A DNA stretch of 64,000 bases from Streptomyces cinnabarinus (GTDB lineage Bacteria > Actinomycetota > Actinomycetes > Streptomycetales > Streptomycetaceae). The DNA lies in the NCBI RefSeq assembly GCF_027270315.1, contig NZ_CP114413.1, positions 9,557,722 to 9,621,721 on the forward strand, in the 5' to 3' direction. Under the pieces are notes generated by a model that had not been told where the DNA came from, ran no database searches, and was given only the letters and a program-made list of their open reading frames with translations. Shown here piece by piece: positions 52,346-60,773 of this stretch. Position 1 is the first letter of the stretch. Every line of letters starts with the position of its first letter. The translations under genes and the position numbers were made by a program.

Positions 52346-52641
52346 CAGTCCTTCGGCCCCTCGTCCAGCGGCGGCGGGTTGCTGGTCGAGCCGTCCGGCA
52401 CGGTCGGCGTGTGCGTGTTGGCCATGCACGTCAACAGGCCGCCGTCGTCGGAGATGTTGACCTGGCGGCCGTGGTCGTAGGTGTGCTGGGGAACCCGGGC
52501 GGCGCCGGTGGAGTCGGGGGTGCGGGCGAACCGCAGGGCCCACGGTCGGGTTCGGGGGCTGGAGGGCGTCTCCGCGCTGAAGGGGGTCCGGCCTCCGGGC
52601 GGGGTGAGGGGGAACGCCTCCCGCTCCAGTGCTGTCGTCAC
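52345..52641 (-). CDS. tgmA: Graspetide precursor (ATP-grasp-modified RiPP) TgmA
   Basis: A 98-aa precursor translated from a GTG with GAGGAG 7 bp upstream. The conserved leader features FPLTPPGGRTPFSAE and RPWALRFARTPDS match the TgmA family. The C-terminal core region has Thr/Ser and acidic residues for crosslinking (VNISDDGGLL, ANTHTPTVPDGSTS, PLDEGPKD) and Asp-Gly steps at DDGG and PDGS that could become aspartimides. The stop overlaps the tgmB start. It is the substrate of TgmB and probably of the PIMT enzyme. Confidence 0.85.
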   Translation of the reverse strand: MTTALEREAFPLTPPGGRTPFSAETPSSPRTRPWALRFARTPDSTGAARVPQHTYDHGRQVNISDDGGLLTCMANTHTPTVPDGSTSNPPPLDEGPKD

Positions 52642-52890
52642 GTTTGTACTCCTCGTGGTGGGTTGTGGGGATAGGGGTGGGTGGGCTCGTTGCAGGGGTG
52701 GAGCCGGGGACTCCTCGGGCCCGCCTGGCGTCGGCCGCCTGTCCTTCGTGTGGCCGGCCAGCGCGTCTGGCCCCGGCGCGGGGCGGTGACTTCGCCGTGG
52801 GGAACACGAGTCGGTTCAGCTCTCCGTGCTGGGTGTGCTTGCCGTCCGGTGGCCGCGGAGTCCGAGGTCGTGCGGTCGCCGGGCGGGGGT

Positions 52891-53553
52891 CTATGCGGCC
52901 AGTTCCAGCTCCTGTAGCAGTTCCTCCAGGTCGAGGACGCGGAAGGAGCTGAGCCGCCGAATCAGCTGTGATCCGAGGAGGGTCGGGAGGTTGGGGTGGC
53001 CGAAGGGCAACGGTTCGTCGGGCTGCGCCACGGCGTGCACTTCGTTGCGGGCGTTGAGGCCGTAAATCGTCCCGTGGACTCCGTACAGGGGCGCGCTCCG
53101 GGCGAGGAAGACCATCGGGTTCTCCTCCAGGTGCGGGCAGAGCGCCGCAGCCGCGCGGGCGTGCTTGGCGCACACGGGAGGCTGGTTGGTGCAGATCGTG
53201 GGCCGGGTGGGGTCCTGGTCCTTCGGTCCGGCGAGGAAGATGAAGCCGAGCGGTGTGCGGGCGGGCTTCGCGCAGACCTGGCAGTGAAGGCTCTGCATGG
53301 TGATCATCTGCCGGTAGGGGTGCATGAGCTTCCAGTGCGGGGCGCCGGTGGGCATCTGCCGCCCGTCCAGGGGGTTGAAGCCGCAGCGCGCCCACAGCAC
53401 CCCGCGCAGGGGCCTGTCCCTGGGGTCCTCGTCGCCGTAGTACAGCCGTGGTCCCGAGGCGTGCGGAAAGATGAGGAGGTTGTCCGGCGCGGCGTCCTCG
53501 CCCTGCCGCTGGGTGATGAAGGGGATCAGGGAGGGTCCGGTCGCGGTGCGCAC
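52891..53553 (-). CDS. Hypothetical protein upstream of tgmA
   Basis: A 220-aa protein starting at GTG. Four cysteines in HCQVCAKPARTP and ICTNQPPVCAKHARAAAALC could bind zinc. Other parts are FPHASGPRLYYGDEDPRDRP and GTIYGLNARNEVHAVAQPDE, and it ends VLDLEELLQELELAA. I do not recognise the family. It is on the same strand as the graspetide genes but separated from tgmA by 249 bp, so it may have its own transcript. Confidence 0.5.
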   Translation of the reverse strand: MRTATGPSLIPFITQRQGEDAAPDNLLIFPHASGPRLYYGDEDPRDRPLRGVLWARCGFNPLDGRQMPTGAPHWKLMHPYRQMITMQSLHCQVCAKPARTPLGFIFLAGPKDQDPTRPTICTNQPPVCAKHARAAAALCPHLEENPMVFLARSAPLYGVHGTIYGLNARNEVHAVAQPDEPLPFGHPNLPTLLGSQLIRRLSSFRVLDLEELLQELELAA

Positions 53554-53670
53554 GGAACGGGTCTTCTCTCGGGTCGGGGCGTGAGGATGGAGGGGAGCAG
53601 GAGGCGCCGGTCACGGCTCCTTGCTGAGGCACTGGTTCGCCGGGGCGCGGAGGCTGCGTCAACTCCACGC

Positions 53671-53916
53671 TCATGCTTGGGGGCTTCTTCGCCTCAGTGC
53701 GTGTGCCAGTTGCAGGGCGACGTCGGCGCGGACCTCGCCCAGCTCGATGAGCCTGGGTTGCGACGAGGCCGAGTTGACCCAGAGCCCGGGGAGGGTGATC
53801 CCGGCTTCGTCGAGGGCTGTTCTCAGCGTCTCCATCGCCTCGAAGGGGTCGACGACCACCTGGGCGGTGTCCGCCGGCCGTGTGCTCGTGGCCTGGTGAG
53901 GCTCGGTGCCGGTCAC
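53671..53916 (-). CDS. Small protein, paralogue of 27880-28125
   Basis: An 81-aa protein from a GTG overlapping the stop of the gene before it, exactly as in the other copy. VDPFEAMETLRTALDEAGIT and LIELGEVRADVALQLAHALR are almost the same as at 27.9 kb. It lies 118 bp upstream of the 220-aa gene and the graspetide cluster. Confidence 0.7.
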   Translation of the reverse strand: MTGTEPHQATSTRPADTAQVVVDPFEAMETLRTALDEAGITLPGLWVNSASSQPRLIELGEVRADVALQLAHALRRRSPQA

Positions 53917-54455
53917 GGCGTGGCCTCGCCTTCGTCCTGGTCGGCGAGGGCTCCGCCCGCCATGGCCAGGGTCAGCACGTCCGGTACCTGGCACAGCTTG
54001 CCCGGCCGGGGCACGGGAACCGTCCAGTACGAGCAGAGCGTGCCTTGGTCCGGCTCCGTGAGGTCGGGGCGGGGGACCCCGAGGTAGGTGCCCTCTCCCA
54101 GGCACTGGGCGGCGGGTGCGCGCCAGTGGGGGGCGGTTCCGGGCGGGACCAGGGCGTAGTAGCGGCTGCCTGCGGGGTCGTGGATGACGGGTCCGCCGCA
54201 CAGGTGCCGCGCCATCCGCCGGGCCACGACCGGCAGATCGTGGCTGGCGAACGCGTGGTGGGCGACGGCCGCGGGGATGCGGACCGCGTCGAAGCGCCGC
54301 CCCAGCGGGATGAGCGCCAGCCGGGCCTCGCCGTCCCACTCCCCATACGGCGTGGCGGGCGAGGGGTGCGCGGAAGCGAGCCACGCCTCAACGCCACTCG
54401 TCGTGGGCGGACTCGATGGAGCTAACGCCTCACTCCGGGCCGTACTGTTCGTCAT
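53913..54455 (-). CDS. Hypothetical protein, paralogue of 27305-27883
   Basis: A 180-aa protein with GAGGAG 7 bp before the ATG. The shared core is GVEAWLASAHPSP, RFDAVRIPAAVAHHAFASHD and HDPAGSRYYALVPPGTAPHW; a primase-polymerase-like fold is possible but unproven. It lacks the long acidic repeat of the 27-kb copy, ending ADQDEGEATP. With the next small gene it forms a couple found upstream of a PIMT-containing RiPP-type cluster at both sites. Confidence 0.65.
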   Translation of the reverse strand: MTNSTARSEALAPSSPPTTSGVEAWLASAHPSPATPYGEWDGEARLALIPLGRRFDAVRIPAAVAHHAFASHDLPVVARRMARHLCGGPVIHDPAGSRYYALVPPGTAPHWRAPAAQCLGEGTYLGVPRPDLTEPDQGTLCSYWTVPVPRPGKLCQVPDVLTLAMAGGALADQDEGEATP

Positions 54456-54651
54456 GTCGACGCTCCTCAGCGGCGTTGGCCAGCCCCGGAGTCGTTCGCG
54501 CGGCTGCCGGGGCGCACTTCGCGACGCATGCTGCGGGCCGCGCGGACGTGCGTGCCGACGCTCTGGGAGCGGTCTGAGCACGCGTCATTGCGCCGCCTGC
54601 GCCTCGTCGTTGACCAGGTGTAAGAACAGCGTGACGCTGCGAGAGGCGTGG

Positions 54652-54675
54652 AACTCTCACAGTTCTGTGAGAGTT
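54652..54675. terminator. Strong hairpin after the XRE gene
   Basis: Perfect 10-bp arms AACTCTCACA and TGTGAGAGTT around GTTC begin 12 bp after the stop of the minus-strand XRE gene. There is no T-run, as often in Streptomyces terminators. An operator for the following gene cannot be excluded. Confidence 0.5.
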
Positions 54676-54687
54676 GCCAGAGCCCGT

Positions 54688-55872
54688 TTACAGGCCGACC
54701 CAGGCCGCCATGTAGGTGAGGGTGTCCGGGGTGCGCCGGGACATGTGCACGAGACCCGTGATGGTGTCGCGGGCGGCGGGGTGGTACCGGGTCTGCTCGG
54801 GGGCCACACGCCGGGCCTCGAGAAGCGACTTCAGGGCGGACTCGGTGTGCCCGGTCTCCATTTCTGTGCGGGCCTGGTCGATGAGGAAGTGCGCACGGCG
54901 GGAGGCGGCAAGCTGTGGCGGCAGCTTGATCTTCCGGGCCTGCTTCAGCGCGTCGTCGTACCGGCGCATCTCCACGGCGGCGGACATCCTGTGCAGGGCC
55001 ACGTTGGACGGACCGAAGCTCAGCCAGTGCACATCGGAGGCGTCGCCGATCCGCCTGGCGATCTTCCTGGCTTCGCCGATGTGCACAACGACTGCCCCGA
55101 CGTTCTCAGAGCGGGCCGCGATGACGGATCCACCGAGGTGGAGCTGCCCCGTGACCGCCAGAGCTTCGCGGGTTGTTTCCGCCTGACCGACGATGGTGTG
55201 TCCTGACGCGATGAGCCGCTGCCCGATGCGGTACTCGCCCTCGCGGAAGTACACCAGTGCCCGCATGTACTGGCGGACTGCGCCCAGACACGGGTCACCG
55301 GCGCGGTCGGCGGCCCACGCCATCCGGTCCAGGGCGACGGCCGAAAGGTCGTAGTAGCCGAGCTTCACGCTGATGTCGTGCGCCGTCCGGTAGAGCGAGG
55401 CGAGCGCCCGCCACCGCTCGGTGGACGGATCCGACCACGCGGTGTGCGTGAGCTCAGCGATCAGGCCCGGAAGCCTGCGAGCCGCGTTCCGCAGATGCGT
55501 AGCGCGGACCTCTTGGCACAAGTGGTCGGCTCCGGCGATGAGCTGGTGGGCCGGCCGTGCGGTCAGGTCCGGGTTGGGCCCGAGGTCGTACAGGTCGAGA
55601 GACTCACGGATGGGACGTACGAGTTCTGCGAGCCGGTCGCGTTGCAGTTCGGTCACATACGGCTGCCCGGTCAGGACGGTCACATCGACGTTCAGGGCTT
55701 TGGCACACGCAGCGACGAAGTCGGCTGTGGCCGGGCGGGCGCCGCATTCGACCTGGGTGAGCAGACTGTACGAGTACGGCAGCAGGTCGGCGAGTTGGCG
55801 TTGTGTGAGCCTGGCCAGTTTGCGCTGTTCCGCGATCCGGGCGCCCGTGTGGTTGTCGTCCAGTGGGGGCAT
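54688..55872 (-). CDS. XRE-family regulator with TPR-like domain
   Basis: A 394-aa protein. The HTH_XRE domain covers residues 10-70 (ARIAEQRKLARLTQRQLADL, LTQVECGARPATADFVAACA). A long helical-repeat domain follows (LASLYRTAHDISVKLGYYDL, DPCLGAVRQYMRALVYFREG, ALKSLLEARRVAPEQTRYHP). The type is frequent in Streptomyces, often beside small enzyme genes. It is divergent from the flavoprotein gene across 90 bp and probably controls it. Confidence 0.82.
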   Translation of the reverse strand: MPPLDDNHTGARIAEQRKLARLTQRQLADLLPYSYSLLTQVECGARPATADFVAACAKALNVDVTVLTGQPYVTELQRDRLAELVRPIRESLDLYDLGPNPDLTARPAHQLIAGADHLCQEVRATHLRNAARRLPGLIAELTHTAWSDPSTERWRALASLYRTAHDISVKLGYYDLSAVALDRMAWAADRAGDPCLGAVRQYMRALVYFREGEYRIGQRLIASGHTIVGQAETTREALAVTGQLHLGGSVIAARSENVGAVVVHIGEARKIARRIGDASDVHWLSFGPSNVALHRMSAAVEMRRYDDALKQARKIKLPPQLAASRRAHFLIDQARTEMETGHTESALKSLLEARRVAPEQTRYHPAARDTITGLVHMSRRTPDTLTYMAAWVGL

Positions 55873-55962
55873 ACCGGTCTCCGTTCTGAGCAGCCACTGG
55901 GAACAGTACCGGCCCCCGACTGCCTTCAGAGCGGGGTCGGTTGCCTGTGGTCGGATGGGACC

Positions 55963-56511
55963 ATGACGACTGATCGCGTGCTCTACCTGTTCGGTTCCGC
56001 AGCCCCGCCCGTCTTCGACGTCGACACGGTGATCCAGCAGGCGCAGGCCCGCGGCTTCGAGGTGTGTCTCGGCCTCACCCCCACCGCCGCGCGCTGGCTG
56101 GCCCCGCGGCTGGCCGGGCTGGAGCTGCTCACCGGGCACCCTGTGCGCAGCGAGTACAAGATGCCCGGCGAACCCGACGTATGGCCGAAGGCGGACGTCA
56201 TCGCCGTCGCGCCGGCGACGTTCAACACGGTCAACTCCTGGGCTCTGGGTCTCACCCATGACTTCGTGGTGGGGGTTGTCGCGGAGGGCGTCGGCAAGGG
56301 CATCCCGATGGTGACGATGCCGTGCGTGAACGCCGCGTATGTGCAGCACAGCCGGTTCGAGCGCAGTATCACCGAGCTGCGGGACATGGGGGTCCGAGTG
56401 CTGTACGGCGAGGGCGGCTTCGTGCCGAACCAGCCCGGCCAGGGAAAGCCGAAGGAGTACCCCTGGCACCTGGTCCTCGACGCTGTGCAGGAAGCGGCCG
56501 GTGCGACATAG
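55963..56511 (+). CDS. Flavoprotein (HFCD/LanD-like family)
   Basis: A 182-aa protein of the homo-oligomeric FMN-containing Cys decarboxylase family. The fold starts RVLYLFGSAAPPVFDVDTVI, an FMN/active-site motif is seen as VAPATFNTVNSWALG (PATFNT for PASANT), and a substrate-clamp-like region is near VTMPCVNAAYVQHSRFERSI. Relatives decarboxylate phosphopantothenoylcysteine or the C-terminal Cys of RiPP precursors. No precursor with a C-terminal Cys is adjacent, so the substrate is open. It is divergent from an XRE regulator. Confidence 0.75.
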   Translation: MTTDRVLYLFGSAAPPVFDVDTVIQQAQARGFEVCLGLTPTAARWLAPRLAGLELLTGHPVRSEYKMPGEPDVWPKADVIAVAPATFNTVNSWALGLTHDFVVGVVAEGVGKGIPMVTMPCVNAAYVQHSRFERSITELRDMGVRVLYGEGGFVPNQPGQGKPKEYPWHLVLDAVQEAAGAT

Positions 56512-56521
56512 GCACCTGCTG

Positions 56522-57033
56522 CTCGAAGAGTCAGCAGGTGGGCGTCGTCGAATCGGTACCCGCATGCGTCGTCCGCGGCCGCCGCGACCAAGGCCTTCGC
56601 GAGCAACTGCGGGTCGGCCGCGTGCTCGTGGCACTGCCGGGCGAACAGCTTCGGGGCCACCTGGTCCAAGACCCCGTCGTGCAAGCGGCACCAACGGACC
56701 TCCGAGGGGGCCTGCGCCTGCCGGCACGTCGCCGCCGAGGCCTGGGCGAGCCCGAGCCGCGGCCGGTTGTCGTGGAGCTCCGCCGCCAGATGCACCGCCG
56801 CGCCCTCGTTGATCCGCAGCCACTCGCCCATCGTCTGGTCGGTCGACCACTGCCTGAGCGAGACCCCGTTCCACCTGTACGCCCTGCAGTCTCCGATCCA
56901 GTGGACGCTGCCCCGGCTGGGCACAGGCGAACACCGCTGACGCGTGCGGGCGCCGCTGGTAGGCCGCGGCCATCTGCCCGGCCGCCATCAACCCGGCCAG
57001 CCCGCTGACCGCGGCTCCGCCATGGGTGATCAC
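56522..57033 (-). pseudogene. PP2C-like phosphatase fragment, frameshifted
   Basis: From 57033 one frame gives ITHGGAAVSGLAGLMAAGQM and HASAVFACAQPGQ. The continuation SVHWIGDCRAYRWNGVSLRQ, then WSTDQTMGEWLRINEGAA and VAAAADDACGYRFDDAHLL, is in another frame from 56924. Together they resemble the middle and C-terminal part of a PP2C-type phosphatase with GDCRAY. The N-terminus is missing and the 3' end has lost its stop, running into DNA antisense to the flavoprotein gene. Confidence 0.55.
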
Positions 57034-57250
57034 CGCCAGCGTGATCGCCGCGCAGGACGCTATGCTGCGCGCGGACCCCGCCGACCATCGGCCGGTGTGG
57101 ATGCTTGCCTTCTACGACCAGTCCGAGCTGGACTCCCTGGCTCTGTCGGCGCACTTGGCGCTCGGTGATTACGCGACCGCCGGGTACCACGCCCACCGCT
57201 GCCTGTCCGCCCTGCTGCCCCACATGGTCCGCTCCCGGGCCATCACCACC
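57026..57250 (+). pseudogene. C-terminal fragment of a TPR-type XRE regulator
   Basis: The frame encodes VIAAQDAMLRADPADHRPVW, MLAFYDQSELDSLALSAHLA and HAHRCLSALLPHMVRSRAIT, typical of the end of the solenoid in Streptomyces XRE regulators. It begins at the broken 5' end of the PP2C relic and runs into the NACHT copy B repeat near 57256, marking two junctions within 250 bp. Confidence 0.5.
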
Positions 57251-57255
57251 CCCGG

Positions 57256-60200
57256 AGGCGGTCAGTGTGCTGTGGGTGTGCGATATGGCCGTTTGGATGC
57301 GGCACCGGATCGGACACGGCAACTCGTTGCCTGGTCCCGGCCATGCTGGTTGCCGTGACCGGCGTCCCTTGTGGGTCCGGGTCGCGGGTGGAGGCGTCAA
57401 TCCCCGGTCCGGTGTTGGTTGAGGAGTTGGGTGATGAGGCGGCCGAGTCCTTGTTCGTTGCGGTCGATCGCTGTGTTCGCGTCCTGCACCCACCGCTGGT
57501 CCACCGGGTGTCCCGCGATCCGCCACTGTTCCAGCATGGCCGCGAGGTAGCGTTTGGTGAATTCCGGCCGTGCCGGGTCGAACGCGTAGATCGCCCGGAG
57601 CGCGTCCAGGTGGAGTTCGGACAGTCCGCCCGGAGTACCTGCTGTCCCTGACTCGGCCCACAGCCGCACCAGCAGGTGCGCCGAGGACGCGGCCCGCCCG
57701 TCCTCCCGGCGCGCGAAGCCGGTCACCAGATCCCCGAACCCGGTCTCATACAGGCCCTGCACGGCCCCCAGCAGCATGTCCACGTCCCCGTCGCACAGCA
57801 GCCCGCTGTCTCTGAACAACTCGCCGGAGTCGCGCATGGCCCACCCCCAGATCTCGCCCATCCTGGGGTGGATGTCATGCTCCGGCCCCCAGTTACGGGA
57901 CCAGAACGGGTCCGGCGCGGATGCCGGCTCCGGAACACGTTCGGCCGTCTGAGGGTCTGTCAGCCCTACCGAGACCTCGCGCCGGCCCTCGTGCCACACG
58001 CGCTGGAGCCTGACGTGTGTGACGAGCCCGTGCCACTCGGCCGCCAGCAGCTGCGACTTGGCCAACCACATCAGCGAGGTCCACCCCTCCACGGGATCGT
58101 GGGCTGCGGGGAAGAGCTCCCTGCCGTGCACGGGCTCCCCCGTGGCAAGGGCAAGCAGCAGCAGGTTGGTGCTGTGCAGGGCGTGCCGGGCCGGTACCGG
58201 CCGCTGGGCGGGCCGGTAGTCGGCGTACAGCGAGGAGCGCCGCTCCCGCTGCACCTCGTGGAAGAGGTCCAGGAGCAGCGCCCGCACCCGGGCTCGGCGC
58301 TCGTGGGGGAGCGGGTCCAGGGTGTCGATGAGGAACCGGATCACGGGGGTGCGGGCGCACAGCGCGGCGTACGAGAGCAGGGCGTGCAAGAACGCGTCGT
58401 CGGGCGCGGCGCTGCGCGTACGCCGGGCCTCAGGCCGGGCCGCGTCGGCCAGTTCCAGCAGCTCGCTCGCGACGAGCCTGGCAACGAGGAACTCGCCGAA
58501 GGTCGCGTGCGCGAACTCATACGACCGCAGCAGCTCGTTGTCGCGGAAGGCCTCGGCGCGGTGCACGAAGAAGAACCGGCCGACCGTCGCCTGCCCCCGG
58601 CTGACCGGTGCCCGCAGACCCGCCGGGGATACGGGCGGGAACTGGCGCGGCAGCAGCACGGCCAGGTCGGCGTCGAGCTCGTTGTCGGTCACCCACTGCC
58701 GGCCCCGGTTGAACATGGCGAGCGCGGCGACGGACAGCCGCAGCAGCTCCTGCTCGGCGGCGTGCGCCAGCTCACGCTCGGGGAGCGAGGGGGCGTGCTT
58801 GAGCACCTCCCGCCGGGCGAACCGCTCCAGTAACCGCTCGTACAGGTCGAATCCGGCGATGTCGTGCGCCTCCCGCTGGAAGGCGTTGTCCTGCGCGTCG
58901 TACAGCGCGAGCATCAGCAGCAGCAGCGGCTGGCCCGCCAGGTCCGGCTGGCACAGCACGCGGTCCGCCTCAAGGGGCTGAAGACCGCGCTGTGCGAAGT
59001 GCCCGGCGTTCTTGCCGTTCCACAGCTGAAGCCACTGGCGCGTCTGGGCGGGGCTGAAATCCTCCAGCCGAACCGCGATTCCCCGGGAGGTGAGCCGGGC
59101 ACGGTCGGCGACGGCCGTCCGGCTGGTGACCAGGACCGCGAGAGGGCGGCCGAAACCCGCCTCGCGACGCTGGAAGGCGGCGACCTGCTCCAAGTAGTCG
59201 GACTGGTTGAGGCCGGTCGCCTGGAGGAGCTCGTCGAAGCCGTCGAGCAGCACGACGGGCAGCGCGCCGTCCGCAGCCCGCACGACAGCAGGCCAGTCCA
59301 TCGTCTCGCCAGTGGCCTGACGCACCGCGTCCTCGATCTGCTCCTGCACGCCCGCATCAGCGGGGACGCTACGCAACGCCACCCGGACCACCAGGAAGTC
59401 ATCGACCGGCAGCCGGGCCGCGAGCACCTTGGTCAGGTACGACTTGCCGGAACCCGGCTGACCCAGCAAGAGCACCGGCGCCTGGGCGGCAAGCGGCGCA
59501 ACGAGCAGTTCCGCAAGGAAGGCGTCCAAGCCCGAGCGGCGTTCGTACGCCTCCCACCAATAGTCCTGGTGGATCGCGCCGTCCGCCCGCCGGTACTCGG
59601 CCACCCGGAAATCAGGGCTCACATACGCCTCGCGCAGAGCGGGCACGACCATGCCGTCGGCAATCTCCTCAAAGGAGCCGAGCACCGACCCATCCAGACC
59701 CATCACGCCCGCCCGGTGGAGCGCGGCCAGCCTGCCGGGCGGCAGAGCGCCGTCCACGACCCGGGCAAGGGAGTCCTCCAGGCTCACCAGCACGGCGCGG
59801 GTCGCCCGGTGGTCGGTGCGGTCAATCCAGGCCGCGACTTCGGGGAAATCCGCCGTGAGCTGCCGGAACAGCTCCTCGTAGCGCTCAACGGCCAGGGCAG
59901 GCACCCGGTCGGCAAGGACGGACCCGACCTCCTCGCGGGCCTCTGCTGTCAGGTCGTCCCACACCGCGCAGCCCGCCACATAATGGGCCGTCAGCTCAGC
60001 CGCCTGCGCGTAGTAGCCGAGGAGCTCCTCAAGGGTCTGCTCATACGGGAGGTGGGGCGAGGGCACGGGGAGGCCGGCACGGAGCAGGTGCTCAGCGACG
60101 GCCGCGAGCCGCTCCGAATCCGGGGCCCGCCCCGTGCTCAGGTGCACCGACTCAACCCGGCTCACCCCTAGCTGCCGGTGGTCGAAGGGCAGCTCGACCT

Positions 60201-60640
60201 GTCCCATCGCCTCGCTGTAGCCGGCGATGACGAGGACCGCGTGGGCGGCGGCAAGACGCTCGGTACGGCCGAAGCGGCTGAGCCCCTGGAGCCGTTCGGC
60301 AAGACCCGACACCAGGTTCCGGCTGAGCTCAGCCAGCTCAGCCTTGGCATCAAACAGGCCCAGCACCAGATCGGGCGCCGGCCCCGCCGCGGAAAACAGC
60401 GCCCCGCCAACGACCCGGTCGAGAGCGGCGAGCACAGGGCCGCTACCGCCGAGCAGCCTGACCGCGTCGCCGTACCCCAATGGCCCGAGCATCGGCCGCT
60501 CCCTCCCCCACTGCGCTGCCGGGAGCATGCCCTGTTCGCGGCCGCCACAGCCAGCCTGACTCTGAGCGATTGGCAAGTCCTGCTGCTCATCACAGCCGCG
60601 GCAGGAAGCCCCCGGCGCGCCCCGGACCCTGCGCGCTGTG
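57256..60640. repeat. Direct repeat copy B containing NACHT gene
   Basis: Counterpart of 21680-25065, same orientation, about 35.6 kb downstream. Similarity starts at GGCGGTCAGTGTGCTGTGGG and extends through the gene and about 150 bp of its upstream region. Confidence 0.75.
57397..60492 (-). CDS. NACHT-domain STAND NTPase, copy B (intact)
   Basis: 1031 aa, intact. Domains as in copy A: helical N-terminal region 1-340 (AELAELSRNLVSGLAERLQG, LEELLGYYAQAAELTAHYVA), NACHT NTPase with Walker A GQPGSGKS near residue 345, Walker B VVLLDGFDELLQ near 415, and TSRTAVADRARL as sensor-1-like region. The late SYEFAHATFGEFLVARL is near 660. The C-terminus reads through SAHLLVRLWAESGTA and ends ITQLLNQHRTGD, the part lost in copy A. 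Upstream GGGAGGGAG 6 bp before the ATG. A cytoplasmic sensor of infection is a plausible role from the family, not shown here. Confidence 0.85.
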   Translation of the reverse strand: MLGPLGYGDAVRLLGGSGPVLAALDRVVGGALFSAAGPAPDLVLGLFDAKAELAELSRNLVSGLAERLQGLSRFGRTERLAAAHAVLVIAGYSEAMGQVELPFDHRQLGVSRVESVHLSTGRAPDSERLAAVAEHLLRAGLPVPSPHLPYEQTLEELLGYYAQAAELTAHYVAGCAVWDDLTAEAREEVGSVLADRVPALAVERYEELFRQLTADFPEVAAWIDRTDHRATRAVLVSLEDSLARVVDGALPPGRLAALHRAGVMGLDGSVLGSFEEIADGMVVPALREAYVSPDFRVAEYRRADGAIHQDYWWEAYERRSGLDAFLAELLVAPLAAQAPVLLLGQPGSGKSYLTKVLAARLPVDDFLVVRVALRSVPADAGVQEQIEDAVRQATGETMDWPAVVRAADGALPVVLLDGFDELLQATGLNQSDYLEQVAAFQRREAGFGRPLAVLVTSRTAVADRARLTSRGIAVRLEDFSPAQTRQWLQLWNGKNAGHFAQRGLQPLEADRVLCQPDLAGQPLLLLMLALYDAQDNAFQREAHDIAGFDLYERLLERFARREVLKHAPSLPERELAHAAEQELLRLSVAALAMFNRGRQWVTDNELDADLAVLLPRQFPPVSPAGLRAPVSRGQATVGRFFFVHRAEAFRDNELLRSYEFAHATFGEFLVARLVASELLELADAARPEARRTRSAAPDDAFLHALLSYAALCARTPVIRFLIDTLDPLPHERRARVRALLLDLFHEVQRERRSSLYADYRPAQRPVPARHALHSTNLLLLALATGEPVHGRELFPAAHDPVEGWTSLMWLAKSQLLAAEWHGLVTHVRLQRVWHEGRREVSVGLTDPQTAERVPEPASAPDPFWSRNWGPEHDIHPRMGEIWGWAMRDSGELFRDSGLLCDGDVDMLLGAVQGLYETGFGDLVTGFARREDGRAASSAHLLVRLWAESGTAGTPGGLSELHLDALRAIYAFDPARPEFTKRYLAAMLEQWRIAGHPVDQRWVQDANTAIDRNEQGLGRLITQLLNQHRTGD

Positions 60641-60773
60641 GCCACGCCTGATCGTCGACAAGCAGAATCAGCAAAGCGTCCGATCCCTCGACTCCACCAT
60701 CGAACAACCCACCTCCATCACCCCCGCCTCTGGGAACCGCCGACTTGGCGGTATGCGCGCACCGCTGAGGTGG

